This document shows, piece by piece, positions 10,502 to 22,567 of a DNA stretch of 64,000 nt (positions are counted from its first letter, which is position 1; every line of letters begins with the position of its first letter). Under the pieces are notes generated by a model. The model had not been told where the DNA came from, searched no databases, and saw only the letters and a list, made by a program, of their open reading frames with translations. Origin of the DNA: Aedes albopictus. Taxonomy: Eukaryota > Arthropoda > Insecta > Diptera > Culicidae. Both the position numbers and the translations under genes were made by a program. The DNA lies in the NCBI RefSeq assembly GCF_035046485.1, contig NC_085137.1, positions 15,653,346-15,717,345 on the forward strand, given 5' to 3'.

Positions 10502-13110
10502 TGGGATTCTTTCAGGAACAACTTCAGGGATTGTTTACAAAAATCCTACAAGGATTCTTCCAGGAACTCTTCTTGGGATTCCTACTGGACTTCCTCCTGG
10601 AATACATTCAGGAATTTCGCTAGGAATTCAACCAGGAATGCCTACAGGAGCTTTTATGAAATACCTCTTCAGATTGCTTCTGGAATTCATCTGGGGGTTT
10701 CTTCAGGAACTGCTACAGGGATTTCTCTAGGAATTCCCACACTTCTTAGCCATTCCTTCAGGATTTCTCTAAGAATTCCTTCTGGGATTTCTTCAGAAAA
10801 TTCTCCCAGGATACCTGCTAGGATTCCTCCTGGGGTTCCTCCGGGAATTTCTGCGGGGTTCCTCTGAGAAATCCAAAAATTCCTCCAGAGCTACTTGCAG
10901 GGATTCTTCCAGGAATTTCTCGACAGATTCCTCCAGGAATATCCTAGGAATTCTTTTAAACAATCCTCCACGATCTCCTCTAGAGATGCCTCCAGAAGTT
11001 CCTCTAGAAATTCCTCATAGCATTCCTCCAGGAACTCTTCCATGGATTTCTCTAAGAATTTCTCCAAGGGTTCCTTCCAGACTTGCTCCAGACATTCCTC
11101 CAGGAATTTCCCCGGGAATTCCTCCAAGGATTCCTCCAAGAATTCCTTCATGGATTCCGTCAGGAATTTTCCTAGAGATTCATCTAGGAATTCCACCAGG
11201 CATGCCTCCAAGAATTTCTCCAGGGATTCCTCCAAAAAATGCTACAGTGCCTGCTCCCAGAATTCTTCCAAGCATTCCTCCAGGCATTCTTCCAGGCATT
11301 CCTTCAGGAATTCCGCCAGGTATTTTCCCTGGAATTCCTCTAGGGATTCCTCCAAAGATTTCTTCTGGGATTCCTACACGGGTTCCGCCACGAATTTATC
11401 CAAAAATTTCTCCAAGGATTCCTCCAGAATTTCTCCATGAATTCTTCCAGAGATTCCTCTACAGATTTCTTGAGGAATTCTTCCAGGCTTTTTCCAGGGA
11501 CTCCTCCAGAAACTGCTTTTGGGATTCCTCCAGAAATTCATACAGGAATTCCAGCGCGAATTCGTCAACACGTTTCTCCACATATTTCTCCAGGTATTCC
11601 TAGGCATTCCTCAAGAGATCTCTGCAGGCAATCTTCCAAAATTTTAACCAAGAATCCCTTCTGCGGTTTCTTCAGTACTTTCTCCGAGGATTTCTTCAGA
11701 AAATCCTCCTTGAATTCCTTTAGAAATTCCTACAGCAAAAATTGTTCCAGGAATTTGTCCAGGTATTCCTACAGGAATTCTTCCTGGGATTGCTCCAGAA
11801 ATTCATCCAACAATTCCTCCAAGAATTCTTCTAGCGATCCGTCCAAAGATTCCTCTAGAATCCACCAAGAAATTCTCCTGGCATTGCTCCAGGGTTTTCT
11901 CCAGAAATTCCTTCAAGAATGCCTCAGAAGATACCTCTAAGAGTTGGTTCAGGGATTCCTCCAGGAGTTCCTACAGGTGTTTGTCCAGGAATTCCTCCTG
12001 AAATTTATCCAGGAATTCCTCCAAGAACTCCATCAGGATTTTCTCTAGAAATTCCTCCACAAATTGCTTCAGGAATTTATGCAATAATCCCTTCAAGCAT
12101 TCCTTCAGGCACTCCACTAGGCATTACTCCAGAAATTTATCCAGGTATTACTCCAGGAATTTCTCTAGTGATTCCTCTAGAGACTTCTCCAGAAATTGCT
12201 TCAGGGATTCCTTCAGGAATTTCTACAGTAATCCCTCCAGCAATTCCTTCAGGAATTTATCCAAGAATTCTTCCAGGGATTCCTCCAAAAATTTCACTTG
12301 GAAATCTTCCAGGAATTCCTTCAGAAGTTTCACCAGGAATTCCTCCTGGAATTCCTACGGGAATTCAATCTAATATTCCTCCAAGAATTCTTTCAGAAAT
12401 TTCTCAAGGTGTTCATTCTGCTATTTTTCCAGAGATTCCTCCGGGAAAATTCAGCATATCCTCCAGAAAGTCCTTCAGAAATTTATCCAGGAATTTCTCC
12501 AGGAATTCCTTTCAGAAAATCATACAGTGGATCCTCTAGGAATTTCTGCAGGGATTCCGCCAAGTGTTGCTCCAGGGATTTGTCCAGATATTACTCTAGG
12601 ATTTTTCCAGGCATTCTTTCAGGAATTCCTCCAGGGATTCCTCCCTGAATTCCTCAAGGGTTTTCTCCAGGGACTTCTCCCGGAATTCCTTAAAAAATTC
12701 CTCCATGAATTCCTCCAAGATTTTGTTCAGGCTCCTCTAGGGATTCGTCCTAGATTTCCTCCAGGGATGCCTTTAGAGATATCTTCCTAAAGATTACTGT
12801 AGATATTTCTCTAGAAGTTCCTCCAGGAAATCCTCCTGACATTCCTCTAGGAATTCCTTCAGGCATTACTCTGGTAATTCCTCTGGACATTCCTTCAGGA
12901 ATTCCGTCAGGAATTTCTCCAGGAATTTCTGAACTCTGAGATTCGTTTCGGAATTCCTCCAGAATTTGCTCCAGGGATTGCTCCAAGAAAACCTTTAAAA
13001 AACTCTCCAGGCATTCCTCCAGGAATTCGTATAGGAATTCCTCCAGGATTTTTTCTAGGAATTCCTCCCGGGATTTTGTCAGGAATTCCTCCAGGGATTG
13101 TTCCAGATAT
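10502..13110. repeat. 12-bp tandem satellite, unit GGAATTCCTCCA
   Basis: The unit GGAATTCCTCCA and close variants are repeated with few interruptions for about 2.6 kb. Because 12 is a multiple of three and the unit lacks stops in most phases, frames stay open on both strands and read as repeats: Ile-Pro-Pro-Gly, Asn-Ser-Ser-Arg, Phe-Leu-Gln-Glu, and on the other strand Leu-Glu-Glu-Phe. All such frames between 10484 and 13188 are treated as products of the repeat, not genes. Confidence 0.92.
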
Positions 13111-13739
13111 TCCTGTAATGATTTTGTTACGGAGGATACTGCCGTCGCTCTTTGTGCCCCTCGATCTAGCAAAAACGCGTCGCTTCAATAAAAGACCGAT
13201 GCCATGACCGGTGTTTATGACACTTCGGTACGAACGGTAGAGGTCAAAAGCTAATCCGTCATGTGTCGACTATACCTAAAGCAGTCCATAATTGATTTTT
13301 CCATTAAATTACACTATTAATTGATTAGTATAAACTAAAACTGAATTCGTGTTATCCAAAAATACCTTTTTGTAAGTACTACTGCATAAGACATGAATTA
13401 CATAACTGAATTCCGAATTGATACTGAAAATATCTATTTGATTAGATTTGCATTCCACCGATAACGCCAGAAAGCTGCATGATTCAGCAAATTGACAGTT
13501 TAGGACCCATAAAGTAAGTGATACTTATATGATGTGTGAATTCAGAGGTTAACCTTGAATCCTTACAGTTTAGCTGGTCAGAGTAGTGATTAGGAACTGT
13601 TGGTTATCAAATTAGGAGCGTGGACCAAATTTGTAAGTTAAGTTGAAAACTAATGGAACCCAAATTTTTATAAATTACTTAGCTTTTAGCACATCAAACC
13701 ACCAAAATCATCGGTGTTGCAGCTTAGAAGAATCCGAAC
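13111..13739. other. Spacer without a gene
   Basis: This is non-repetitive, AT-rich sequence between two satellite blocks. I see no frame with coding character, no terminal repeats and no RNA gene. Confidence 0.5.
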
Positions 13740-14527
13740 ACTCTTACGCCAACAGATTTTTTCAAAAGTTTCTGTCGGAATCTCTCCAAAAATTTGTTCA
13801 GGGATTCGTTCAGGAATATCAAAAATTCTTCCATCGTCACCCAAGAATTTCTCAAGGGATGCCTTCAGGAATACCTGAAGATTTTTTTTTTTGACTTAAA
13901 TGATTTCTATAGAAATTCCTCCAACGATTTGTATTGAAATTCATTAAGATAATTTTAGAGGAATGCATACAGAAGTCAGGAAATTTTCCAAAAAGTCATA
14001 CAGGAATTCTTTCCCAATTTTCTCCAAGAAACCCTTTAGAAGTTCATCCACGAGTTTGAACAGGAATCTATTAACGAATTCCTTCAAGAATTCCTCCGGC
14101 AGCTCATGCAAAAAAAAAAAAAAGCTTTAGAAATTCGTGCTTCGATTTTTTCAGTAATATATCTTAAGATTCTTTTTTGTCCATGGAAGTAATCCATGGA
14201 TTTCTTCAGGAGCTCCGCCAAAGATTCCTCTAGAAGTTTTTTCAGGGATGTTTTGAGGGCGTTTCTTTAGTAAGTCTTTCAGAGATTCTTCCAGAAAATT
14301 GCCAAGGGATTACTTTAAAAATTCCCTTGAAATGTCTCAAGGGTTTCCTCCAACGATTGTTTAAGACTTATCGTAGGATTCCTTCCAGTATATCACCAGA
14401 GATCTCCTTCTGAAATTTGTGTAGGGATTTCTCCAGAAATTTTCTTTTTGAGTTCCTCAAAGAAATTGCCTAAAAAATTTCCAGAGATTCTTTTAGGAAT
14501 CTTTCCATCAGTTTCTTGTTGAATTTA
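13740..14527. repeat. Degenerate 12-bp satellite, right part
   Basis: Worn copies of the 12-bp unit continue up to the target site of the transposon at 14534. An A-rich tract is present at 14110-14125. Confidence 0.7.
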
Positions 14528-15362
14528 CTCAGGACGGATTTCGCGCCAACTCGAACAAATGTTGGCAGCACCCTCTCAGATTACAACGAAACTTTCTTGG
14601 TGTGTAGACCTTGCCCAGATAAGCCACTTTGCATACTCATTTTTCTAATTTTTTTTCTCCTCTGACTTTTGAAAAGGGCTAAACTTTTTTTATGGATTTT
14701 TTAAAAATGTTTTTAATCAAAAAATGACAACTCCTACAAAAAACTGTTGTATGGGTGATTATCACAAAATAAGTCAAATTTTAAGAAAAAAAAACTGAAA
14801 AAAATCCAAAATGAGCCCTACACTGAAAAAAATCATTTCTAAAAATTCAAAGTTGATTTGAAAAAAAAACACCATTTTTTATTTTGATAAAATTTTGTCT
14901 CAAGACAGGTAATTATGTTCCCTACCAACCGTCCATACATCACAAGATGGGCACTTTTAAGGAAAAAAAGTTTTTCTAACAAAAACTTTTTCTTGTTCGA
15001 ATGATTTTTTTTCAGTGTATTTTGTTATCAACAATAAAACCAGTGAAGGCCATAACAATCCCAGAATCCAACGAAACTCAATTTTCTAGGAGATTTTGTG
15101 TTATTTATTCAATCATTTGGAAGGGTTTTCCTATACATAAAAAACTTCAAAATATTACAAATGTATTTTCTTAGGAAATGTAATGTTTGATCGCAATATG
15201 TATTGAAGTGCACTTTTAAATATACAATTATTTATAATTATGATTTTTTCAAATATATATATATGTGTCTTAGAGCCAATTTCAAACATGTTCATTTCTA
15301 TTTTTTTCCGATCATACTAAATATTTTTGGTTCATCTTCTGAATTAGAATACCTGTTTGCCT

Positions 15363-15881
15363 TTACTTTGTCGCCAGGAATAGGCAAAAAACTATGGAAT
15401 TTCTGAGTGCCTGGTATTGTTTTGGCGTTATTATATATTTCTTCGAGATCTTCTGACATTTTACGTAACAGAAATTTAATTTAGTTATATTTTTATCTGT
15501 CTGTACAACTGCCCAGTTATATAACTCTCGTGGAGTTGTTATGGTATTTCCATAATCTCGAGCAAGACTTGCTCTCTTTGCCATTCGCTTGAGAGTGCCA
15601 CCAATAGCATCACATGGACCTTTACCGTGGGACGTTGCAAAAAAATGCCATTCTGCTCTTAATGCATGCTTTGACTGGAATCTACATAGACTAGCAAAGT
15701 TCTTCTTATTTTTGTATTGTGATGCTGCCCCATCAGACATAAAATAAATTTTAGAAAAGTTCGTTAATTGTTTCATAAAATCTATCATTTTTGAGATGAA
15801 CAACTGGACCGCAACTGTATCGTGAGCCATTACTTCCGATATGATAATGAAGCTAACATTTACAAGTTTATTATCTTTCAT
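15363..15881 (-). CDS. Transposase-like DDE fragment
   Basis: This 172-residue frame is the longest intact piece of the transposase. It includes YFMSDGAASQYKNKKNFASL, where the Asp is a likely catalytic residue, and WHFFATSHGKGPCDAIGG, a block strongly reminiscent of an arthropod and cnidarian transposon-derived family that I cannot name. In the same phase the sequence runs further upstream as ICDFSENYSFIIQNAAQGY (about 15960-16020), a likely first Asp, so this start codon is internal. It would cut and join transposon ends. The gene is broken upstream. Confidence 0.7.
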   Translation of the reverse strand: MKDNKLVNVSFIIISEVMAHDTVAVQLFISKMIDFMKQLTNFSKIYFMSDGAASQYKNKKNFASLCRFQSKHALRAEWHFFATSHGKGPCDAIGGTLKRMAKRASLARDYGNTITTPRELYNWAVVQTDKNITKLNFCYVKCQKISKKYIITPKQYQALRNSIVFCLFLATK

Positions 15882-16510
15882 ATAGTAAATTTCAAATGGG
15901 TGTATTGTTGCTTGCGAGTTGTTCCAATGATATCCTTGAGCAGCGTTTTGAATTATGAATGAATAGTTTTCAGAGAAATCACAAATCGCAAGAATTTCAT
16001 CATCCTTTAATGTATCTTTTTTATTTCTGAGAAATGATGATTGTTGTTTATGAATAAAGTCGTGTGTTATAAGTTTGTCAATTTTATCAACAAGATACGG
16101 AACAAATTCATCAACAGGTTAAATAAACGTTTCTAAATTACAGCGATCAGTATTCAACCACTGCTGAAATATAATCTCTTCTTTGTCATTTGATTCTAAC
16201 CAAAGAGAAGTAACACGTTGAATGATACCGATTCATTTTCTTGTTTTGTTCATATTTGCTTTAGGTACAACTCTTGATTTGTTTTTTTTTCGATTAGGTA
16301 GTTCGAATCTAATAAATAGCCTTACCTAATATTAGGTAAGAACATGGGGTAGAAACGTTTGGGTAGAAATTACAGCAGCACGTATGAAATGCGTGTTCTA
16401 AATGTATATTGTTTCGTACTTCTAGAGTGCTGCTGCGTGAATATGGGTGCATTGCATTGTCGCATATGACACAATAAGTTTCATTGCATTTTGAGATTAC
16501 TAGATAACCT
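15882..16510 (-). pseudogene. Decayed N-terminal part of the transposase
   Basis: Read on the minus strand in phase with 15363-15881, the sequence gives a recognisable protein with an in-frame TAA near 16120 and another stop near 16240. At about 16250 the phase shifts. Further up (about 16350-16500) a Cys/His-rich stretch CNETYCVICDNAMHPYS is readable and could be a zinc-binding domain. No restored product is given. Confidence 0.6.
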
Positions 16511-17039
16511 TCACTGGTTTAGTTTGTTTTTAAAAAAAGACACTGAAAAAATAATAATTTGGACATGAAAAAGTTTTTGTTAGAAAAACTTTTTTTCCTT
16601 AAAAGTGCCCATCTTGTGATGTATGGACGGTTGGTAGGGAACATAATTACCTGTCTTGAGACAAAATTTCATCAAAATCAAAAATGATGTTTTTTTTAAA
16701 TTAACTTTGAATTTTTAGAAATGATTTTTTTCAGTGTAGGGCTCATTTTGGATTTTTTTCAGTATTTTTTTCTTAAAATTTGACTTATTTTGTGATAATC
16801 ACCCATACAACACTTTTTTGTAGGAGTAGTCATTTTTTGATTAAAAACATTTTTAAAAAATCCATAAAAAAAAGTTTAGCCCTTTTCAAAAGTCAGTCCA
16901 GATAAATTTTGAAGAAACTAAGTATGCAAAGTGGCTTATCTAGTCTTGGTGTACATACCCAGAAAGTTTCATTGTAATCTGAGAGGGTGCTGCCAACTCC
17001 GAATACGATTTGGGGCGAAATTCGTCTCAGGGATTCCAT

Positions 17040-17400
17040 CGGAAATTCTTACAATAATTCCTCCAGAGATTTTAAGGCATTTCACTAGGAATTCAACCAG
17101 GGAAGACTCTTTCGGAATTCCCACAGGGATTCTTTTCTTAATGCAAGAAGAATTTTAAATTCCTCTAGACATTTTGACTATATTCCAACAATTCGTCCCG
17201 GAATTCCTTCAGGTCAATTCAAGAATTTTTCCAAGGATTCCATTATTTGAGATTTCTATGGAAATACTTCCAGGAAACTCTTCAAAAATTTCTCTAGGGA
17301 TGCCTCCAAAGATAGTTTCAAGCCTTTTACGAGATTACCTTCAAGATTTTTTTTCAAATGATCCTTCCGAATATGTACGTCAATTGACATTTCTTTAGGA
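17040..17400. repeat. 12-bp satellite block right of the transposon
   Basis: Degenerate AGGAATTC-type units resume directly after the target duplication at 17026-17031. Two short frames (16931-17158 and 17174-17398) are repeat products. Confidence 0.65.
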
Positions 17401-18031
17401 TTATTCTCTGAGATGAGTATATGCAGTATGAATATATAAATATATCTTTATAATTCCGGCAAGGAAGCACTGGGAACAATGCCACTGAAGGTTTATTCTT
17501 AGAGGAAAACAGATCCAGTACATTCCAAGACTGCTAATAAGCCTAGACAAACTAAATAATTATTTTTTCAAAAGAACTTCAATCAGTCAGGGGAGGTATT
17601 ATGAAGACATTTTCAGAAAATCTTCGTATGGGAGAAATTGTTGGAGATACATTTCACGAAAAAAAAGCCATTCATTTACAGATATTATCAAAAAATATAT
17701 TATGAGCTATAGAAAAATATGGCACGAGTAAAAATCCTTGTTCTTCCAGAAATTGGCCACCGCTACGCTGATTTGTGTAGAACTAGCGAACTTTTTTTAA
17801 CGTAATGTACAAAATACAACAGCGTGAATGCTTAACAGTATTTTAAGAATGTAATGTTATTACATTCATTTTCATCGTGTTGCGGTTATATAGTTTTTAA
17901 AGCTAGTAGGTAAAAGTTTGCGAAAGATGCTCGCCCCTCCTGAACGAAAAGCTGGCTACGCCCTTGGAAAATGGCCTTTTTGATTAAATTATCGTTTTAA
18001 CCTGACTACCATTACTGTACCTTCATATACT
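17401..18031. other. AT-rich spacer, no gene seen
   Basis: No frame above 60 residues and no terminal repeats were found between the satellite and the next transposon. Confidence 0.5.
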
Positions 18032-18112
18032 TATAGACTGTTCCAGAAATGATCAGCACACCTACGCATAGTGAGAAAATAATAATTTTCATAACAAACA
18101 ACTACGTTTATT

Positions 18113-19052
18113 CGAATGAGTGTAATCAGTTTCGTACCTTTTAATTCCGCCCTATGTTGCTTATCCTTTGACAGTACGCGTATCAGTGTCAGTTATCCAC
18201 TCGAAGACACTGAGGAAGATTACAAGTGGTAGTCGAAATACGCGTATCTGTCAAAGGATAAGCAACATAGGGCGGAATTGAAAGGTACGAAACTGATTAC
18301 ACTCATTCGAAGAGGGTATTCTGCTTAGAGGGTTCGAAAAGTGTCGGTACAAGAACTACGTTTATGTTTTTTTTTTTTTTTCATTTTTATTAACAATGTT
18401 TTCTTCGATATATGTAGCAAGTTTATATATAGTTTTTATATCCATAATGTTCATTACAAAAAATCAACTTTATAACTCTTTGCACAAACTACTTTTTTAT
18501 ATTTATGCTGATTTCATGCACTATAATTTTTTTTTCTTTTTTTTTCACAGGATCACTTCAAAAACACATTTTTTGACGTTTTGGAAAATAACATTTAGCC
18601 TGTTTTTTGGGGCACTTTAAAATTTTGAGAAAACTTGAAAATTCAGCTCTTTTCATTTTTTAAAGAATGCGTCCACATATTTTGGAATTTTTAAACATCT
18701 TCCTACGACAATAAAAATTGTTCACTCTACGCACAGTGAAGCGTAGGCATTGCTTCTACTTATAATTTAATTTAATTTTAGTTTTACACATACTCTAGTA
18801 TAAATTTTGCGGCTTGTTTCAGCTATTGTAAAAATTGATTTTTGAATTTGAGTGGAAGTTTCAGGTCCAAAAGACAATATTTTAAACTAAAACCAATCTT
18901 TGTACCGACTTTTCAAACCCTCTAAGCAGAATACCCTCTTCGAATGAGTGTAATCAGTTTTGTATCTTTTAAGTTCGCCCTATTTTGCTTATCCTATGAC
19001 AGTTACGCGTATTTCGACTACCACTTGTAATATTCTTCAGTGTCAGTTATCC
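18113..19052. repeat. Fold-back with three copies of one arm
   Basis: A segment starting CGAATGAGTGTAATCAGTTT occurs at 18115-18185 forward, at about 18236-18311 reversed, and at about 18943-19014 forward again. The second and third copies extend into longer arms (about 18205-18352 and 18898-19052). The first pair is separated by only about 50 bp. The sequence between the longer arms is AT-rich. Confidence 0.75.
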
Positions 19053-19200
19053 ACAGTGGATAACTATGTATAGATATGAGTTTTTTCTATCATGAATGTA
19101 TTTTTTTTTCAAATTCTTTCTAGTGTAAATTTTTACATAGAAGGTTTTTCAAAAATAGTACAATTTGTGCAAAACGTTTTTAAGGTACCACTAAGGAATA

Positions 19201-21113
19201 CACTGGAACCTCTTTTTATGCACATGGCTGGGACTGCATAAATTAAAAATGTGCATAAATTAAAAAAGGCATAAAAAGAGGGAAATTTATGCATAAATTA
19301 AGTTTGGGCTTTAATTAGAAAATCTAGTTTGCGAGAACAGATCTTGCTCCTGGGCAGATGAGGTGGGGCTAAGGGGGTTTTCAGAATGTTCCCAGAGAGC
19401 CCAAAAAGGGGGTTCCAAGGGGCTTCAGGGGCGTTTTAAGGGGTTGTTTCGGGGGGTTTGAGGAGCCTTACAAGGGTGTTCTGTCAAGATTTTTTGGTGT
19501 TTTCATGGGATTACGGAGAATTCTGGGGTATTTCAATAGTATTAAGTGGGTTTCAGGGGCGTTCCAAGGGGCTTTAGGGGCAATTCAAGGGATCTCAGGA
19601 GACTTTAAAGGGCGTTGCATGAGGTTTGAGGGGCGATTTAAGGTATTTCAGAGTCTGTTCTAAAACTTCCTGAAATGCCTCAAAAATCCCCCTTGAACCC
19701 CCCGGCGACCCCATGTAACGCACCTGAGAGGCTTCGAAACCCCATAGAACTTCTCCGTAACGCCTCTGAATCCCCCGAAAATGCTCTGAAACGTCTTGAA
19801 ATGCCTCCAGAATCCCTTTTAAATCCCCTCGGACCCCATGTAACGTACCTGAGAGGCTCCGAACCCCACGAAAACTCCTCGTAATGCTTAAGTAACGCCT
19901 CTGCATCCCGCCGAAAATGCTCTGAAACGTCTTAAAATGCCCCCAAAATCCCCCTTAAACCCCCTCGGACCCCATGTAACGCACCTGAGAGGCTCCGAAC
20001 CCCACGAAAACTCCTCGTAACGCTTAAGTAACGCCTCTGCATCCCGCCGAAAATGCTCTGAAACGTCTTGAAATGCCTCCGAAATCCCCCTTAAAACCCC
20101 TCGGACCCCATGTAACGCACCTGAGAGGCTTCGAACACCCTGAAAACTCCTCCGTAACGCTTAAGTAACGCCTCTAAATCACGCCGAAAATGGTCTGAAA
20201 CATTTTGAAATGCCTCCAAAATCCCCCTTAAACCCCCTCGGACCCCATGTAGCGTACCTGAGAGGCTCCGAACCCCACGAAAACTCCTCGTAACGCTTAA
20301 GTAACGCCTCTGCATCCCGCCGAAAATGCTCTGAAACGTCTTAAAATGCCCCCAAAATCCCCCTTAAACCCCCTCGGACCCCATGTAACGCACCTGAGAG
20401 GCTTCGAACACCCTGAAAACTCCTCCGTAACGCTTCCGTAACGTCTCTAAATCACGCCGAAAATGGTCTGAAACATTTTGAAATGCCTCCAAAATCCCCC
20501 TTAAACCCCCTCGGACCCCATGTAACGCACCTGAGAAGCTCCAAACACCCCGAAAACTCTTCCGTAACGCTTAAGTAACGCCTCTGCATTCCGCCGAAAA
20601 TGCTCTGAAACGTCTTAAAAAGCCTCCAAAATCCCCCTTAAACCCCCTCGGACCCCATGTAACGCACCTGAGAGGCTCCAAACACCCTGAAAACTCCTCC
20701 GTAACGCTTCCTTAACGCCTCTGAATCACGCCGAAAATGATCTGGAACATCTTGAAATGTCTAAAAAAAATCCTCCTAAACTAAAACCCCTAAAACGCCT
20801 CCATAACGGCTTTGAAACCAGCCTAAAATGCTCTGAGACTCCTGAAATGACTCCGAAATCCCCTTAAGACCCACTCGGAGCCCATGTAACGCACATGAGA
20901 CCTTCGGAAACACTCAAAAACGAACCTGTAACCTTCCTTTGCTCTCATCTGTAAACACCCCCGGTCGCCGTTGCAATAGTTCCTGTCATTATTAAATATT
21001 CTTATGCACAATATTGGTTCCGAGTAGCTCTCCCTCTTTTTATGCAGGGCATAAAAAAAGGTGCATAAATTAAAAGTGCATAAAAAAAACATGCATAAAA
21101 AGAGGTTTTAGTG
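19201..21113. mobile_element. TA-flanked element filled with a 136-bp array
   Basis: The ends CACTGGAACCTCTTTTTATG and the reverse of CATAAAAAGAGGTTTTAGTG are flanked by TA at 19199-19200 and 21114-21115. TTTATGCA/TGCATAAA copies cluster at both ends. The interior starts G-rich (19360-19660) and becomes the complementary C-rich tandem array. Open frames in it (e.g. 19595-19906 and 20091-20315, minus) are repeat products. Confidence 0.78.
19665..20765. repeat. 136-bp tandem minisatellite
   Basis: The block GGACCCCATGTAACGCACCT recurs at 19831, 19967, 20103, 20240, 20376, 20513 and 20650, a spacing of 136-137 bp. A diverged copy precedes the run, and a worn one follows near 20877. Units differ at only a few bases, in contrast to the worn satellites nearby. 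Confidence 0.9.
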
Positions 21114-21278
21114 TACACTGCAACTTGCAAACCAAAAGTCAAATGTAACTTTTGGTAGCCTGTATTTGATGTTGATATATTAGAGCAGGATATGTGAGGA
21201 AATGAAGTTGGTCCTTGCATACATTCAGAAATGACTGTAAAGTAATTTCTGGAACAGTCTATACATTAACCTGTGTAA

Positions 21279-21777
21279 TAGGTCGTCCCTTATTTTGCAA
21301 AAAAATGGAAATGTTATAAGTTCGTTGCTGGAAAATGACCGTTTTAGCTAAGAAATTATCGTGTCAAAATTTGAAGTCGCTATTCTACGCTATTCCACTA
21401 AAACCGATCAATATGTGCTCAGAACTGCGATATCTCCACTCGTTTTTAAATTATTGAGCAAAATAAGATACATTTCCTTCAAAATCTAGAAAAATGGTCA
21501 AAAATGCAGATTTTTCGGTTGTTTTTTGTCAATAACTCAAAAATGAGTAGAAATATCGCAATCATCAGTTTTAGTGGAATAGCGTAATAATTCGACAAAC
21601 AAAATTTCATGTTTTTTTTAGCTCCATACTACTTGACAACTTTAGGCCCCTTGAGGGACCACTTTGCCTTGAGATACGGACTTCAAATTTTGACACGATC
21701 ATTTCTTAGCTTAAATGATCATTTTCCAACGATGAACTTATAACTATTCCAGTTTTTGCAAAAGAAAGGACGGCCTA
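21279..21777. mobile_element. hAT-like MITE, TAG...CTA ends, 8-bp duplication
   Basis: CTGTGTAA at 21271-21278 is repeated at 21778-21785, directly outside inverted ends TAGGTCGTCC/TAGGCCGTCC. The arms extend for about 150 bp (TTTTGCAAAA, GTGTCAAAATTTGAAG). There is no coding region. The 8-bp duplication suggests hAT-type mobilisation. Confidence 0.75.
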
Positions 21778-21821
21778 CTGTGTAAAGTAAGGAAACCATA
21801 GATGATTTCCAAACACACGAA

Positions 21822-22567
21822 GGGGTATACTGATGGGTGATTTTTTCATAACTTTAGACTGCGTACACCAAAACAGATGATTTTTGGACCAGTAATGCTA
21901 CATTATATGTAGCTTATACCGTAAAATTTTCATCAAAATCGATTAAGTATTGGTTGATATATAGATAAAACCATCGACCTACCTTTTTAAAATTTTGTAC
22001 AAAGGCGCTCCATAGTAATTTTTTTGAAATTTAAGGTCAGTAAAGCACCATTTTGATTATAGAACTACCAATACTGCTCCGATTTTTATCAAATATTTAG
22101 TATAATACTATTATGAAAATATGTTCTTAGTAAAATATTGAGCCATTTTGTATGAATACTTTCAAAGTTGTGGCAGTTTGAATATGAAAAAAACTGACCG
22201 GGTGCCACTTAAGCAAATATAACTTTGTAACGGCTGGATCAAATTGAATGAAATTTTTACACAACATTATATGTATACTTAACATACAGAAAAATCTTCA
22301 TTGAAATTGGTTCAGTATTTCTGGCTCTATAAATAAAAGAGTAAAAATGTGTTCTTATTTTTTAATCCTCTTTGTACAAAATTTTAAAATTGCAGTTTTC
22401 AGGATTCACAATATCTCCGCAAATACTAGACCGATTTTGATGAAAATTGTATGCTACAAGCTACATATAATGTACCATTAGTGGTCCAAAAATCAGCTGT
22501 TTTGGTGTACGCAGTCTCAAGTTATGAAACAAATTGTGTGACCAAATTTTGACCGTATCACCCTTTA
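21822..22567. mobile_element. Fold-back MITE with arms of about 200 bp
   Basis: The left arm (GACTGCGTACACCAAAACAG near 21862) pairs with the right arm (22490-22530), and AAAATTTTGTACAAAG-type sequence pairs further in (21990 and 22375). The ends are near AAGGGGTATA and ATCACCCTT, but no target duplication was found, so the limits are approximate. Confidence 0.65.

Larger units (their letters stand above)
14534..17025. mobile_element. 2.5-kb DNA transposon with TIRs of about 485 bp
   Basis: Two long inverted arms (14534 to about 15020, and about 16540 to 17025) start with ACG(G/A)ATTTCGC and share GTTGGCAGCACCCTCTCAG further in. A 6-bp duplication CTCAGG lies at 14528-14533 and 17026-17031, inside satellite sequence. 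The interior carries a decayed minus-strand transposase (15363-16510). Arm identity is high but with indels. The 6-bp duplication and the protein do not let me name the superfamily. Confidence 0.85.
18032..21263. mobile_element. 3.2-kb TIR element carrying two further elements
   Basis: The outer ends are a perfect 19-bp inverted pair, TATAGACTGTTCCAGAAAT and its complement. Read with a TA (or TATA) duplication the element is mariner-like, but it has no transposase. It contains a fold-back segment (18113-19052) and a second TA-flanked element (19201-21113). Confidence 0.7.

Noticed and set aside
10484..13188. Long collagen-like or Leu/Glu-rich proteins on both strands
   Set aside because: They are translations of the 12-bp satellite; every phase gives a different simple repeat and none has flanking gene structure.
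19665..20765. CRISPR-like array
   Set aside because: Units are contiguous 136-bp tandem repeats without unique spacers, in a eukaryotic setting.
19595..21220. Several minus-strand frames beginning MQRRYLS and similar
   Set aside because: They repeat with the 136-bp array and have no conserved domain.
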